Shown: positions 12,156 through 24,320 of the stretch, in pieces
Numbering within the stretch: position 1 is the stretch's first letter
Layout of the letters: each line of letters starts with the position of its first letter
Source of the DNA: Wuchereria bancrofti
Taxonomy: Eukaryota; Nematoda; Chromadorea; Rhabditida; Onchocercidae
NCBI GenBank assembly: GCA_005281725.1
Contig: SSBO01000013.1
Location: forward strand, 1,238,281-1,302,280
Direction of reading: 5' to 3'
DNA length: 64,000 nucleotides
The notes under the pieces: model-generated
Told to the model about the DNA's origin: nothing
What the model saw: the letters and a program-made list of their open reading frames with translations, nothing else
The model's database searches: none
Program-made: the position numbers and the translations under genes

Positions 12156-15100
12156 ATGCGTATGCAAAGTATTTGCGTTAACTGTGAAATCTTCACGTTA
12201 TTCGTACTTTCTGTTTTCGTCATATCAACTTATGAACAATATATCATTGAAGTGGTATGTTTTTCGAAAACAAAATTTTAAAAGTTTCAAAATTTTGCGC
12301 AAACCAAATTATGTAACGTATCATAAATCTAGGGATGTTGTTGTTTACTGGAAAGATCCACTTTTACATTTTTCAAGCAAGTTGGTGTGAAACTACTACA
12401 TACTAGTAATTGAGTTAGACACGTACAAAATTTGAAGATAACAGATTAGACAGAAAAATTCAGCTGAATGTTTCTCAGGTTTTGTCTTCTAGAAGAAAAT
12501 ACGAGATCATACGATTGTTGGAAGTTAGACTTTAAGACTGAAAAGTAACATATTTTTGTTTAGTAGTGCAACTCATGATTGATATTTTAATTATAGAGTT
12601 GGTATATCATTTTAGCTGGAACTGTTACATCAAATGATGATTTAGCAACTTTTGAATAACGGAGTTTAAAAAATATTCTCTTTTGATTCCTTTTTAATAT
12701 TCAGTGAAACAATTTGCAGTGGGAGCCGAGACCAGGTGGGTTTCAAGCCGTGTTGCAGTGCGATGCAACAGGTGCCGATTTTGGGGGTGAAATTCCAGTA
12801 TTAAGTTTCAGTGCTAACGAGACCGGTTGTGCATATTTTACAACTCCCGAAGATTCTTGTCAGGATACTTTTGTAAGCGTATTTTATACTTTTAAAAAGT
12901 CACTTCACCGTTGGTTTTTCCATATTGTATACAAAATATACAAAGTTCATAATAAAAATACGTGTGCGAATTGTTTTCCAACTCCATTAGTGTTTTTTTC
13001 TCGCTTCGGACAGATAGGTAGATCTAAGAACACATTAGCTCAATTTCAGAATTACGATTTCTGATGGTCGTTGAATGACTGTTGCTCGTTGAGGTTAGGT
13101 TTTTCATAAGAGACTTTCTAAATCCGCTCTAGGGTTTTTCTCAAAAAGGCGGTCATCCCGCCTAGTCCCAGAATATTGGAAATATCGTGGTGCCCTGGGA
13201 CTAAACAAATACCGAGTCGTTGGAATATGGTTAGAACAAAACTTCCTGCTTGCAAGTGATAAATATTGGAAAGAGAAGCATTTACAGAATAATCGGACTG
13301 GATGTATCAGTTATTACGCAGTGGTACCCCGTGGTAATTGTAGCTTCTCCGAAAAAGTAAATATTACGTTATTATTATCACGAAGATATATTCTGATCTG
13401 TAGTTTTTTTCGTGTATTTGTAGCCATTCTTAATACTTTGATAGGTATTCCCTATGCATTAGCAATCATAAAGCATTTAGTTTTGAACTATTAATACCTA
13501 AATTAAATTGGAAATAATGACCTCTGTTGTTTTATCATTTTTTTTAAACTGTGTTATATTAAACTGATGAATCTTATGCAATTACTAGCTGTTTTAACTT
13601 TTTTTTCTCATTTTGCATTTGACTAATTAGAAAGCAGTAATTATCTTAATGCAAAATTTAGGCATATCATGCACAAAGGGGATATCCGGATCCATATAGT
13701 GCGCTGATTATATTTAACGATGATGGCCATTCACCGGTACCAATGGCTGGCAGCAAATATGCAGATCGAGTTGTGATTCCAGTCGTAATGGTAAGCCATG
13801 CATGCATGACAAATATGATGGATCGTTTTTCGGCTGAGAAGGGGTTAGTTTAAAGGGACTTTTTCCCTTTGTTTTCATTAACTTTTCATTATTCATGCTT
13901 TATTTGTTCTCGTTTGTTTATTCAACTCTCCTTTCGTAGGTTTTTAATACTGTATCTTTCGTTTATCAATTCTTATTTCTCGGTGAAGAAAGTAGCTTTT
14001 GAGATACTAATCCTTATTCCATTTCTCTAAGTTCGGCAGGTGTTAGAAGTACTGAAGAGTTATATAAGGATTTATTTGCTATTAATTTTTTTGCATATCG
14101 ACAATTATTGTTTATTTCGAAATACATCTGTATTTATTAAATTATTCTCCTGTTTTTATGCGTTTTCCAGATATGTAGTGGCGATACGCGCTATTCCCGG
14201 ATATTACGACCTTGTCAAGTACCTTATCCCTTTGATCGCCGTCGTTGCATTTTGTTTCGTTGTTCTTTGCATATCATTGGTAAGTAGTCATTCAAAAATT
14301 GTTTTGGATTTTCTTTAGTCGCTTCAAAATTTGTGTATTATTTTTGATCGGATGTGATGTTAATATTACAAGTTCCCTAATCTTTAGAGATTTCAAAAGT
14401 TAAATTTCGGTATTTAGCAGTGAAAGAAAGAACTTGCGATTTCTGGCATCAAAAAGAATAATAAACATCAGTGACTGTGTAAAAATCCTTATTTTGTTTA
14501 AAAATATTGTTTGATTCTTTTAGGCAGTACGAGTATGTCGCGAACGTCGGCATTTAGCAAAGAAGAGATTATCAAAGCGAAATCTGAAGAAGTTACCAGT
14601 CAAAAGATTTAGAAAAGGTTTGTGGACTTCACAGTAATGAATTAACGGAAGAGTTTATGAGAATTGTGTTATTTATAAATGTTCGATTTCCCCGAAATTC
14701 TATTCACTTGCTGCTTTTAGTTTCTTTTCCTGACGTTTTTAATTCTTAATCCTTATAGTCTTTGCTAGCCTGAAAACCTGAAAACTTCTAGGTTTCTCTA
14801 GAATATATTATTCCCCTTCTCTGTCTCTTTACTGTCCGTTTATTCATTTGCTTAATATAAAACAGCTAACAGTCTCTCTAGTATATAGATTGAAACAAGT
14901 CAGTAAATTACCGAAATCATAATCCTCATTTGATGAATCCAGTTGTATATTGCATTCGAATTGCACCTAATGAATTTTTGATCGAGATATTAATTGAAGT
15001 TTCTCTTTCCTTTTTCAGGTGACGCAGAGGAATCATGCGCTATATGCATCGATGACTTTCTCGATGGTGAAAAGTTACGTGTCTTGCCATGTAATCATGG

Positions 15101-17413
15101 TAAAATTTTCAACTTTGATAAGTTAAATCTCATAAATCTGCAAATTCAGTAGTTTTTCTTATCTGTGGTATATCGGTAGTAAACATCTCAATGGAAAGTA
15201 TTAATGATACCTTTATTCAGCTTACCATTGTAAATGCATCGATCCTTGGCTAACAAAAGTTCGAAAAGTTTGTCCTATATGCAAACGAAAAGTTTTGTCG
15301 TCGGGAGAATCTGATTCATCAGACTCTGATGATGGGCGTGATTCTACATTAGCATCTGGTTCTACAACGGTTTATCGTGAAAATGCTCCATTGCTTCGTA
15401 ATGCTGAAGCGGTACGTTTTCGTATTTGTGTTTGCTTGTTTGCCAAAGTTATAGATAATTTTCTTTTATTGAATTTTAAGCAAATTTTCTGAAAATAATT
15501 TTAATTTTGTTTGTGTATAGCAAATCTAACTTTTCTTTTACAGTTGGCATCTGGAATTCCCTCAACACCCACTCAGAGAATAGGACTGCAGAGAAACATG
15601 CAAGGTAATAATCTGTTAAGTTAGGTGAATCTAATGTAGGATAAATTTATCTGCTGAAAAAAAAAAAAGTTTGTATTTCAACGTCTTTTCCAAAATATTA
15701 CTTTCACACTACTGAACTATAATTTAAGGTGGACGTAGGCCACCTCTACGTGTGATTGTAACATCTCCTGGTGATACTCCTTTACCAGCATCTGAAACGG
15801 GTTATGTAACTACCGTCGGTGGTGAAATTCGTGAAAATGGTGGTACCAATGTAATATCAAGTCGAATTGAAGCAGTTTCTGAAACTTTACGCCGAACTTT
15901 ACGTCCATACTATCAGCAAATTGTCAATAGGTCGATACGTGTTCCATGGCGAAATGCTACGAGAGAGTCTGTAAGCTTACTAGTTAATTTATGAAGGACC
16001 TAAAAAAGACTGTTGCATGTTACCATACGTTCATTTTTGTGGCGCATATGGTACAATGAGATGGGATAGTGCAATAGTGTGTCCGTTTGGAGATTTTTCC
16101 TTTCTATAAATATTGATCAATGAAGTAATTGATACGTTTGGCAACAAGGTTGCACTCTTTCTTATTAACCTTTTTTTATATTTGTTTCAGGAATGCGCAT
16201 CTGGACCGAGCGTACAAAGACCTTTTGTAGTCGACAATAATGCGTTTGATGAAAGCAATGAAATACTCAGTGTAGGTTTTCATTTTAAAATTTGTGCTTT
16301 TTTTTTTTTTTATTTATTTATTTATTTATACAGTCAGTCGTAGACATTTTTATCGCAACTGTCTAAAGTAGAAAATGAACTTACAGATAGCAGAAGGCTC
16401 TTCTGTTACTGATCAACGTGATCCCGAAGCTATAGGTATTTTTCCTTCGGAAGGTGTTGCGGAAAGTGAAAGAAATCGCTGTCTAACGACAACCTCTAGC
16501 AGACCAACTTGTGCCGATCCTAAATTAGAGGTCGAACTGTCCACTGATAATCAACAAAATGTAAGTATTTTGTTCTTCCAGGGCTTGAAAGCACTTAAAA
16601 GGATATAATCTACCATTGCTTTTTAAAATCGAAACAGTTTTAGTTTCTTTTTTTTTACATGCTTTATTGTTTTCATCATAAACTGTCAGTGTATTACACA
16701 CTTTAATTGAACATAGCGCAGAAATCGATTTGTTAGTGGATGAATATTTTTCAGGTCGTAAGTGAAGAATTTTGTACTGGCGAACCTGTTGCAAATGTGT
16801 CAATATGTGTCAGACACGGGTATGACATTAAACTTTTTTTGGTGGTTGACGTTGTCTTACAAATTTTTTTGGTGAAATAATCATGTTGGTCATCAAAAAT
16901 TCTAAAGTAAATTGTGAAAAATAACAAATATCAAAACAAGAGAAGAAAAAAACAATACTAAAACCATTACGAACTCCAGAAAAAACATCAAAACCACACT
17001 CATAAGAACTTAACTTGCGAACATCAGTTGACTTAAAAGAAAAAACCATAGAAAAAAAATTTATATATAAAAGGAACCAAAAAAGAAAATAATAAGATTT
17101 AAAAAAAGAGGAGAATTCCAGATTGCATTTCAATTCTTGTGCTGTTAATTGAATATGAAGGCTAATTGGTATAGCAAGATTTAAGGGTACATTTCAGTGT
17201 TTCTGTGATTGCTTGATTTTCTTTTGACTCTCACTGAGGATACATTAAAGAAACTCTCTTATTATTGAATTCATCTATTATAGCGCAACTCCAGTGTCTG
17301 CTAATTTAATTTCAACTGTTAATGGCTCGACAGAACATGATTTGAGTCTTAGCGAGCAAGCTTTAATGGGCGAATTTGAAGATGCAAACAGTGTTCAGCA
17401 AGAACATGATTGA
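12156..17413 (+). CDS. RNF13: PA-TM-RING E3 ubiquitin ligase, RNF13/RNF167 type (copy A, intact)
   Basis: Membrane-anchored ubiquitin ligase of endosomes and lysosomes. Exons: 12156-12254, 12720-12872, 13288-13356, 13662-13843, 14171-14279, 14524-14617, 15019-15099, 15221-15411, 15544-15604, 15729-15970, 16191-16271, 16387-16560, 16755-16819, 17284-17413; all junctions are in phase, about 577 residues. Order: signal peptide ([15 protein letters not shown]); luminal PA domain ([43 protein letters not shown]); one membrane span ([20 protein letters not shown]); basic juxtamembrane segment ending [16 protein letters not shown]2 with CAIC, LPCNHAYHCKC, DPWLTK and CPIC; then an acidic Ser/Asp stretch and ENAPLL, matching the conserved RNF13 end. 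A C-terminal extension of about 250 residues has no domain I recognise. I chose the ATG because only that frame joins exon 2 in phase. Confidence 0.88.
13148..13203 (+). other. Two adjacent hairpins in intron 2 of the RNF13-like gene
   Basis: GGCGG (13148-13152) pairs with CCGCC (13158-13162) over a 5-base loop. TAGTCCCAG (13163-13171) pairs perfectly with CTGGGACTA (13195-13203). The patch is clearly more GC-rich than the intron around it. In copy B the first hairpin is GGTGG/CCACC, a paired change. No known small-RNA family is recognised. Confidence 0.45.
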
Positions 17414-17520
17414 AACTAGTCAGAATGATATTCTTTTTAGCGGTTATCATTTCTTGTTAGCTTAAATGATCGAGACTCAGCTAATTAGAGCTCATTTCTG
17501 AGTTATGTAAACCTCTTTCT

Positions 17521-17526
17521 AATAAA
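17521..17526 (+). terminator. Candidate poly(A) signal of the RNF13-like gene, copy A
   Basis: AATAAA lies about 108 bases after the TGA at 17411-17413, followed by a T-rich tract. This is a plausible 3' end. Confidence 0.4.
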
Positions 17527-20218
17527 TTTATTTTTTTACATGTTTCCAATTATTAGAAAAAGATTTACTTAATTCCCACACCAGAAATGGTCAAAGAAGA
17601 AGTTGAAATTTGTTGATCTGTGCCTAGTAGTTTATTGAGTAAGTTTTGTGAGCTTTTCGAGTAAATTTTGAATTCTTAAATAGCTGATACTTTAGTTTTC
17701 CATCCTGTCGCCTCTAATTAACTTTCCAAAACAACGCACTCAACAAGTATTTCATTTTTCATTTCAGTGGCACAACAAATATTTGGTATATTTTTGAATT
17801 GGTAATTCAAATTAATTGTTATACCTCGGTTTCAGGTTTATTACTAAAAAAGAAAAAAATGTTTGAAGATTTCTGACGCTTATTTCCTTTTTCTTGTCCC
17901 ATATATTAGTAAATATTCAAAACATGGTAGAATAAGGATGAAGCACTAAACCGAGAATAATGGCAGTCATTCTTCATCTGATAGACAGCTCATTGATTTG
18001 TATATCCTAAAAACTTTTTTAAAAATGACATGGTACATTTTTGAACTCCATTCATATTGAACTTCGAAATTATTCTAAAAAATCTTTTAAAAATTTAGAT
18101 CGGTGGTTTGATAACAAAAATCACGAGAAATTTTTTCTTCCAGAAAAGTTGTTGACATTTCCCATTATTGCTCACCATTTTGACAACCTGAATTTCTTCA
18201 TTGTCTTTCTGCTCTTTTTTTTTTCTCATTCATTTTTGTGTCATCATTACTGCTACATATATATATGATGACATCTTATGATTTCTTTTTTGATTTTCTT
18301 AAAATGTCTTTTCTTTTTTTTTATTTCAGAGGTATTTCTTCTTCCTCTTTGTAGTTGCATAATGACAGGGAGCTCACAATCAGAGTTTATTAGGGGCCGA
18401 ATTTCTCCCAACTTTTTATTAATTAAAATCTCTTGAATCTTTTTCCTTTTGTATAATATATAATTTCGATTTAAATGTTTTCTTGATTCATTTTTTTTTT
18501 TTTTATAATGTATAAATTGTATTTTTTGCTCTTTTCTGGTTGTGATATTTCTAAAATTAATTGTGCTTGTTAAAATCAGCGATAGGCTAAAGAATCTATT
18601 GGAAGACATATTAATTTGAAGCCATGCAAGGTGAGAGATTGCAATGTGGTACAATGCATGTCTTGTCTACTTTATGATATATGTTATATATGAAATTCGA
18701 TGATGTTGTTGTCACTTGTAGTGTACCATACTCAGATGTTTACTTCTGTATTCATTTATTTCAGAATTGTAAATATCTGTATAAAATAATCTACCACTTT
18801 TTAGTTATCCTTGCTTAGAAGAATATCATTAAACATTGGGAAAATATCTTAAATACACTGAAGTTAAATATTTTACGTAACAGCAATTAACTTCTTTACA
18901 AAAGTTAATAATAAATCTGATTGATTATTGAGATCTTTTGTGTTCGTTTTGATTAGTGATTTCTTATCGTGTCTACCAAAATTTTAGATTAATTGATTTG
19001 ACTGTTAATCTTTAATGTATAAAAAGATTTCAATCGTGTGTGGTAATTTTGGCAAGAAAAAGAAATAAAGGAGAAAGAAACATGGAAACAACACAAGTAG
19101 GTTCGTTTATCCAGATTATTATTGCTTATTAATTTGACTGATGAAAAAAAAATGGGAAATTTTGGAAAAACAAGTGGGATTTCAATATATTTGTCAGCGG
19201 AAGAGGGTCTGCAAAATCGATGTTTTGGTTGAGAATTTCCAAGAGGAAATGGGACAAAGTGCATAAATAACACTGTTTGTAATTAAGAAATGTAGTAATG
19301 ATACAGTAGTTCCATTCATTTTTTCACTTTAAATATATTCATAAGTTTCCCAAAATTATTGCATATTCATATATTAGCATCCTTTTAGATTGTTTACATT
19401 TTAAATGGTAAAGTTTTAAAAAGAATGTAACATTCTGCATGAATAATACTTTCCGATAGTTATTAGCACCAAAAATTAGCTTTCTTCATCGAGCATATCA
19501 ATAATAATAGAAATAATAATTAGGGAGAGGAAAAAAGGATACAATTAAATTGAAGATTACAGTGAATAAAAAGATTATATGCATTTAAAATTAAAATTAT
19601 ACATGAAGATAGAGAACATAAGAATGAATTAAATTCAAATACAAATAGGAAGGGGTAATATTGTGCAACATACTAACTTGTTTGTTATAAATGTATCTAT
19701 ATTTGTTATATTAATTTCAATTATTTGCATAATTTTGAATTTAATTACTCTTTATCAGTTGTTGTTTTATCATCATTTCTATGCTAATTATCTTCTTACA
19801 ATGCTAATAAATGATCGATTACAGTTAGATATAGCAACTTTTATCTTTCATTTTTTTGTTTTTATTTGTTTTTTTTTTTTTGCTCGAGCCTAAACTGTTA
19901 TTTGTTTAATTAATTAAATACAAAAACTATTATTCAACAATTCTTATGAAAATTGTCTTTTTACGATATAAGAAATCAATTACAATGAAGTATATATTTT
20001 ATTATTTTTACTTCTTTTCATTAAAACACTATCATTTCTCTATTTTGTTATAGTTAAATTTAATTAAATTCAAATGTAAATATGCTACTTTACCATACTA
20101 TTAAAGCACTGTGCTTTATTTAAAAGTGAATCTTTTATTAACTGTAATTAATCATTGGATGAAACATGAAGTCCTTTTTTTCTCTTTGTATTCAATTAGT
20201 TCAGTAAAGATTATTGAA

Positions 20219-20709
20219 TTATCGTTATAAATGATAATAATTATGCAGAGGAACACAAAATAGTATCGTTAAAATTAAATCAAATCAAATTTATGAGTTA
20301 GGTTCAGCATGACAGTATTTTTTAATTGCAGCAGCTAATTATGATTATTACGATTAAAGTTCAAATGCATTGATGTTGCAAAATCTCTATAACCTATTCG
20401 TCTAGTCTACTCTAGTTTATTTTAGTTTAGCCTGGTCTAGTCTAGTCCGTCTAACCTAATCTAGTTATTTTAAGATAAATAATTTTTCTTATGTTAAAAA
20501 AAATGGAGAAACTGATATCTCCTCCTCCAAAATTATAGGAATTTTTGCAAAATTATAAATCATTTTTTGGCACCAAAAATTTAATAAGGAAATGAAAAAC
20601 GAGCTGAACTTAATCCGATAAAACTTTATAAAAATTAGAGCATTTATCAGACTAGCATATATTATCATCACTTTTAGTATGTGTACACACATATGTATAA
20701 TATACATAC

Positions 20710-20741
<32 letters not shown>

Positions 20742-21594
20742 TAGCATATCATATATATTTTACTGAAATTTCTAATTGAAATGAATATAAATAATTTCTT
20801 GACCTAAATAAATCTCATTCAAATAAAACCTTACGAAATAAGGGCTGAATGGATCAGATCAGATTCAATTAATTAAACTATAAACACTGAAATAGTAAAT
20901 ATGAATTATTGCTATCTAAACTCTACGCTAGCATTAATTGGGATTTTTCCTGATCTTTAATAATGATTCATAATGATCATGATTAATAATGACCATGATA
21001 ATGGATAATAATAATAATAATAATGATGACGATAATAATGTTAATGATAATAATGATAGTAGTAATAATAACATAAGAGATATTTGAGTAAATATTATTA
21101 TTTAACTTATTCCTTTTCTTCGTCTTTTTTGGCTTTTTTCATTTTTTTTCCTATTTTTCAGTTATTTTTTTTGTTAAAATATTTCAAAGAATGGTAAATA
21201 TGATACTTATAAAATAATATCATAGTAATTGCATCAAGTTATGCTATTATAAATGGCTGATTGATAATAGATAATTGCAATATCAATAATTAGAATAACA
21301 TTTTGGAATAAACCAATTAATGACATGAAAGTTACGTAGCGTAATCTGTGTAAGTTTAAAAATGAAAAAAATGAAAATATATGTTAGACAAATACGTAAT
21401 ATTCTATTTATTCAAGTGTATATTTTGGAAGAAATTTCATCAATTTTTGTCAATCACTCAATCAGTAATTAATCAACCAACTGATTAATCAAATCAATTA
21501 AAGAAAGAGGCTGTGATAAACATGATAATATTCATAATGTGTGCATTATTTTGCATAACATATTAGAAATAATTCATACAAGTAATTTTTGATA
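20219..21594. repeat. 1,376-bp exact duplicate, first instance
   Basis: I found no difference from 47072-48447 (constant offset 26,853), including the (TA)n and (AAT)n tracts. It ends at the N at 21595, whereas the second instance reads on into the sup-12-like gene. This is the signature of a contig overlap that was not merged, rather than a biological repeat. Confidence 0.88.
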
Positions 21595-21595
21595 N

Positions 21596-21828
21596 TCTAG
21601 ACGCGGTATTGTCATACCTTTAATAGGAGCAATGCGAGATTTTGCGAAGATGAGCGATGACTTTGTTTCTTGCATATCCTGACTCACTAAATACACTGCT
21701 GCTGAATATGCTACGCTTGAAGCATCAGTAAATACATGTATTCCAATTAAATCTGTAGAAGTTGTTACAAATCGCGGTAAGTCTTTTACGAATGTTACAA
21801 ATCGCGGTAAGTCTTTTACGTTGCCCAT
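21596..21828 (-). pseudogene. Pao RNase H start, truncated at a contig end
   Basis: GIHVFTDASSVAYSAAVYL fits the first strand of the RNase H domain, with FTDAS as the first catalytic acidic motif. The sequence stops at the N at 21595. A 27-base unit is directly repeated at 21764-21790 and 21794-21820, giving a doubled VKDLPRFVT at the RT/RNase H border. The frame differs from that of RT. Confidence 0.75.
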
Positions 21829-22783
21829 TCAGCAATAAGAAATTTCCATTGCTTATGGTCTTGCTCATCTAATATCTGATCCCACGAATTATTCTTTTTC
21901 CATAAATTTTGCAAAAATATTTTAAATCTTACTATTATTGGAACTAAAAATCCTAGTGGATCATATTGTGATGCAACAAACTGTAAGATCGTTCTTTTTG
22001 TTAGTTTTCGGTCATTCCATGGATTTAATTTTACCTGGATGACGTCTTTACAGGGATTCCATAAGATGCCGAGGATTTTCGTATTTTTTCTTATTGCTCG
22101 ATCTTGCTGCGGCAGTTCTGCATAAAATTCTTCGTCGTTAGACAAGAACTCCCTTAGATTCATTGAGGCTTCTTTGAAGATGGATTTCATTTCCGCATAT
22201 TTTTCTAATGCGTCCTGCGTTCCGTTTGATGACACAATAACGTTGTCCACATAAAGGTTTTTCTTTATTTCTGCGGCTAATTCACTATCGTGGTTTTCCA
22301 AATGATAATTCAGGGTAGCTGATAGTAAAAAGGGGGATGATATTACTCCAAACGGGATTCTTCTAAAACGGTAACATATTATATTTTCTTTGGATACACT
22401 TCCTTCTACTTCCTTTAGCCAAAGGAAGCGAGTACAATTTCTCTCTGAAGGGTGTAACTGTATTTGTAAAAATGCCTTTTCAATGTCAGCTGTGATTACC
22501 GTTTTCATCATTCTAAGGCGTAATAATACTCCTACAAGATCTGGGAGGTTAATTGATCCACGATATAATACTTCATTTAAATCTTTCATTCCCTTTATGT
22601 GCGCTGAAGCATCATAAACAATTCTTAACTTAGTGATAGTTTTACCTGGATTACGAACATCATGATGTGGCAGGTAATGAATAATTCCATCTTGATTCAT
22701 TTGTGATTGTACTTCTTCGATTATGCCAGATTGTAGTTGATCTTGCATTACTTTATCGTATTCTTGTAATTCCTCTTTATGGG
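21816..22783 (-). pseudogene. Pao reverse transcriptase fragment
   Basis: About 320 residues of RT after the gap. Visible motifs are KLRIVYDASA, VITADIEKAFLQIQL (first catalytic Asp), FRRIPFGVISSPFLL and LYVDNVIVSS, then the BEL/Pao-typical ILGILWNP and SQYDPLGFLVPI. The active-site box reads YVDN, not YVDD. From memory, Asn here occurs in several BEL/Pao lineages, so this alone does not imply loss. The frame ends at 21816 and RNase H continues in another frame. Confidence 0.88.
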
Positions 22784-23634
22784 NNNNNNNNNNNNNNNNN
22801 NNNNNNNNNNNNNNNNNNNNNNNNNNNNNNNNNNNNNNNNNNNNNNNNNNNNNNNNNNNNNNNNNNNNNNNNNNNNNNNNNNNNNNNNNNNNNNNNNNNN
22901 NNNNNNNNNNNNNNNNNNNNNNNNNNNNNNNNNNNNNNNNNNNNNNNNNNNNNNNNNNNNNNNNNNNNNNNNNNNNNNNNNNNNNNNNNNNNNNNNNNNN
23001 NNNNNNNNNNNNNNNNNNNNNNNNNNNNNNNNNNNNNNNNNNNNNNNNNNNNNNNNNNNNNNNNNNNNNNNNNNNNNNNNNNNNNNNNNNNNNNNNNNNN
23101 NNNNNNNNNNNNNNNNNNNNNNNNNNNNNNNNNNNNNNNNNNNNNNNNNNNNNNNNNNNNNNNNNNNNNNNNNNNNNNNNNNNNNNNNNNNNNNNNNNNN
23201 NNNNNNNNNNNNNNNNNNNNNNNNNNNNNNNNNNNNNNNNNNNNNNNNNNNNNNNNNNNNNNNNNNNNNNNNNNNNNNNNNNNNNNNNNNNNNNNNNNNN
23301 NNNNNNNNNNNNNNNNNNNNNNNNNNNNNNNNNNNNNNNNNNNNNNNNNNNNNNNNNNNNNNNNNNNNNNNNNNNNNNNNNNNNNNNNNNNNNNNNNNNN
23401 NNNNNNNNNNNNNNNNNNNNNNNNNNNNNNNNNNNNNNNNNNNNNNNNNNNNNNNNNNNNNNNNNNNNNNNNNNNNNNNNNNNNNNNNNNNNNNNNNNNN
23501 NNNNNNNNNNNNNNNNNNNNNNNNNNNNNNNNNNNNNNNNNNNNNNNNNNNNNNNNNNNNNNNNNNNNNNNNNNNNNNNNNNNNNNNNNNNNNNNNNNNN
23601 NNNNNNNNNNNNNNNNNNNNNNNNNNNNNNNNNN
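22784..23634. other. Assembly gap (851 N) inside the Pao element
   Basis: Unbroken run of N. Gag sequence lies to the right and RT to the left on the same strand, so the gap should hold the protease and the N-terminal part of RT if the size is real. Open frames spanning the gap are meaningless. Confidence 0.97.
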
Positions 23635-24309
23635 AGGGCGCTGTTGTGGGATTTTTTTGCAATAAAAACAACTTGCTCTTTTTGTGCAGTTGAGTTCGTT
23701 GTGTCCAGATTTAAAACAATTAGAGCAAACATTGATTTCCTTCAATCGATCAATTCGCTGCTCCACTGTAGAATATATGAGACACTTGCTATCCCAGTGA
23801 TTGTTATTGCAGAAGATACAGGGTCTCCTTTTCTTATTTGTCGACCAATTTGGATTCTCTTGATTTAGCTGGTTCTTTTCGGTTGAAGCCGTTCCCCTAA
23901 TTTGCTTTGATTGTTTTATTGCAATCAATGCTGAATTTTCTGGAATGATTGGGTTAGGATGACGTTTAATTAAATTTTTACGACTTACGTTATCCAAGTG
24001 TTGCCATTCCATTATCTGGTCGTTTCTATTAATTGTCTTCCTGAGAAGCTGTCGAAGTTTTGTTACGGACCACTGGCCATCTTCTTCTTTTTGTTGATAA
24101 ACCTGGTTTAATATCCAGTTTGGCAATTTGGATTCTATTATCGTTTCGATGGTAGGTTGCTCTACGTTTTCGCCAATTGCTTCTAACTGCCTTAGAACTC
24201 TCTCCATTTCTTCGATTATTGTTTTCCAGTTTCGGTCGTTTCGTTTTGTAGATATGAGTTCATTGTAAAGTAATTTTCTTATAGTGGAAACACGACCAAA
24301 TTTCTCCAC
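23635..24309 (-). pseudogene. Pao gag C-terminal part with zinc knuckles
   Basis: Continues the gag region: a helical segment (EKFGRVSTIRKLL), then the cysteine/histidine motifs CIFCNNNHWDSKC and CSNCFKSGHNELNC, which are nucleic-acid-binding knuckles of the kind found in BEL/Pao polyproteins. It runs into the N gap with no stop visible. The protease normally found next would lie in the gap and cannot be assessed. Confidence 0.8.
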
Positions 24310-24320
24310 TAATAATTCTC

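Larger units (their letters stand above)
4935..21594. repeat. Copy A of a diverged large duplicated block
   Basis: Collinear with 26666 to about 43294 throughout: IWS1, RNF13-like and the long flank occur in the same order and strand, with scattered substitutions and small indels. By eye the copies differ by a few to about ten percent, less in exons. Copy A has intact reading frames. Its sequence stops at a single N (21595) and appears to continue at 48448. Confidence 0.9.
17414..21594. other. Long non-coding flank of copy A
   Basis: No gene is supported. It holds a degenerate CTAGT/TTTAG pentamer patch at about 20398-20466, a (TA)n run at about 20700-20740 and an (AAT)n patch at about 21004-21072. 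A short open frame after TTTATTTCAG at 18330-18434 is also open in copy B but has no recognisable product. The last 1,376 bases are repeated exactly at 47072-48447. Confidence 0.6.

Noticed and set aside
12124..12390. 88-codon frame at the start of the RNF13-like gene
   Set aside because: It is in a different frame from the ATG at 12156, whose exon gives a signal peptide and joins exon 2 in phase.
6302..17413. IWS1 and RNF13-like genes as a nematode operon
   Set aside because: The spacer is about 1.9 kb and each gene has its own poly(A) signal. No operon-type spacing is visible.
18253..18654. 133-codon Lys-rich minus-strand frame, partly kept in copy B
   Set aside because: Composition reflects T-rich DNA on +. 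There is no domain, and the frame is disrupted by indels between copies.
22703..23732. Several very long open frames on both strands
   Set aside because: They exist only because the 851-base N gap contains no stops.
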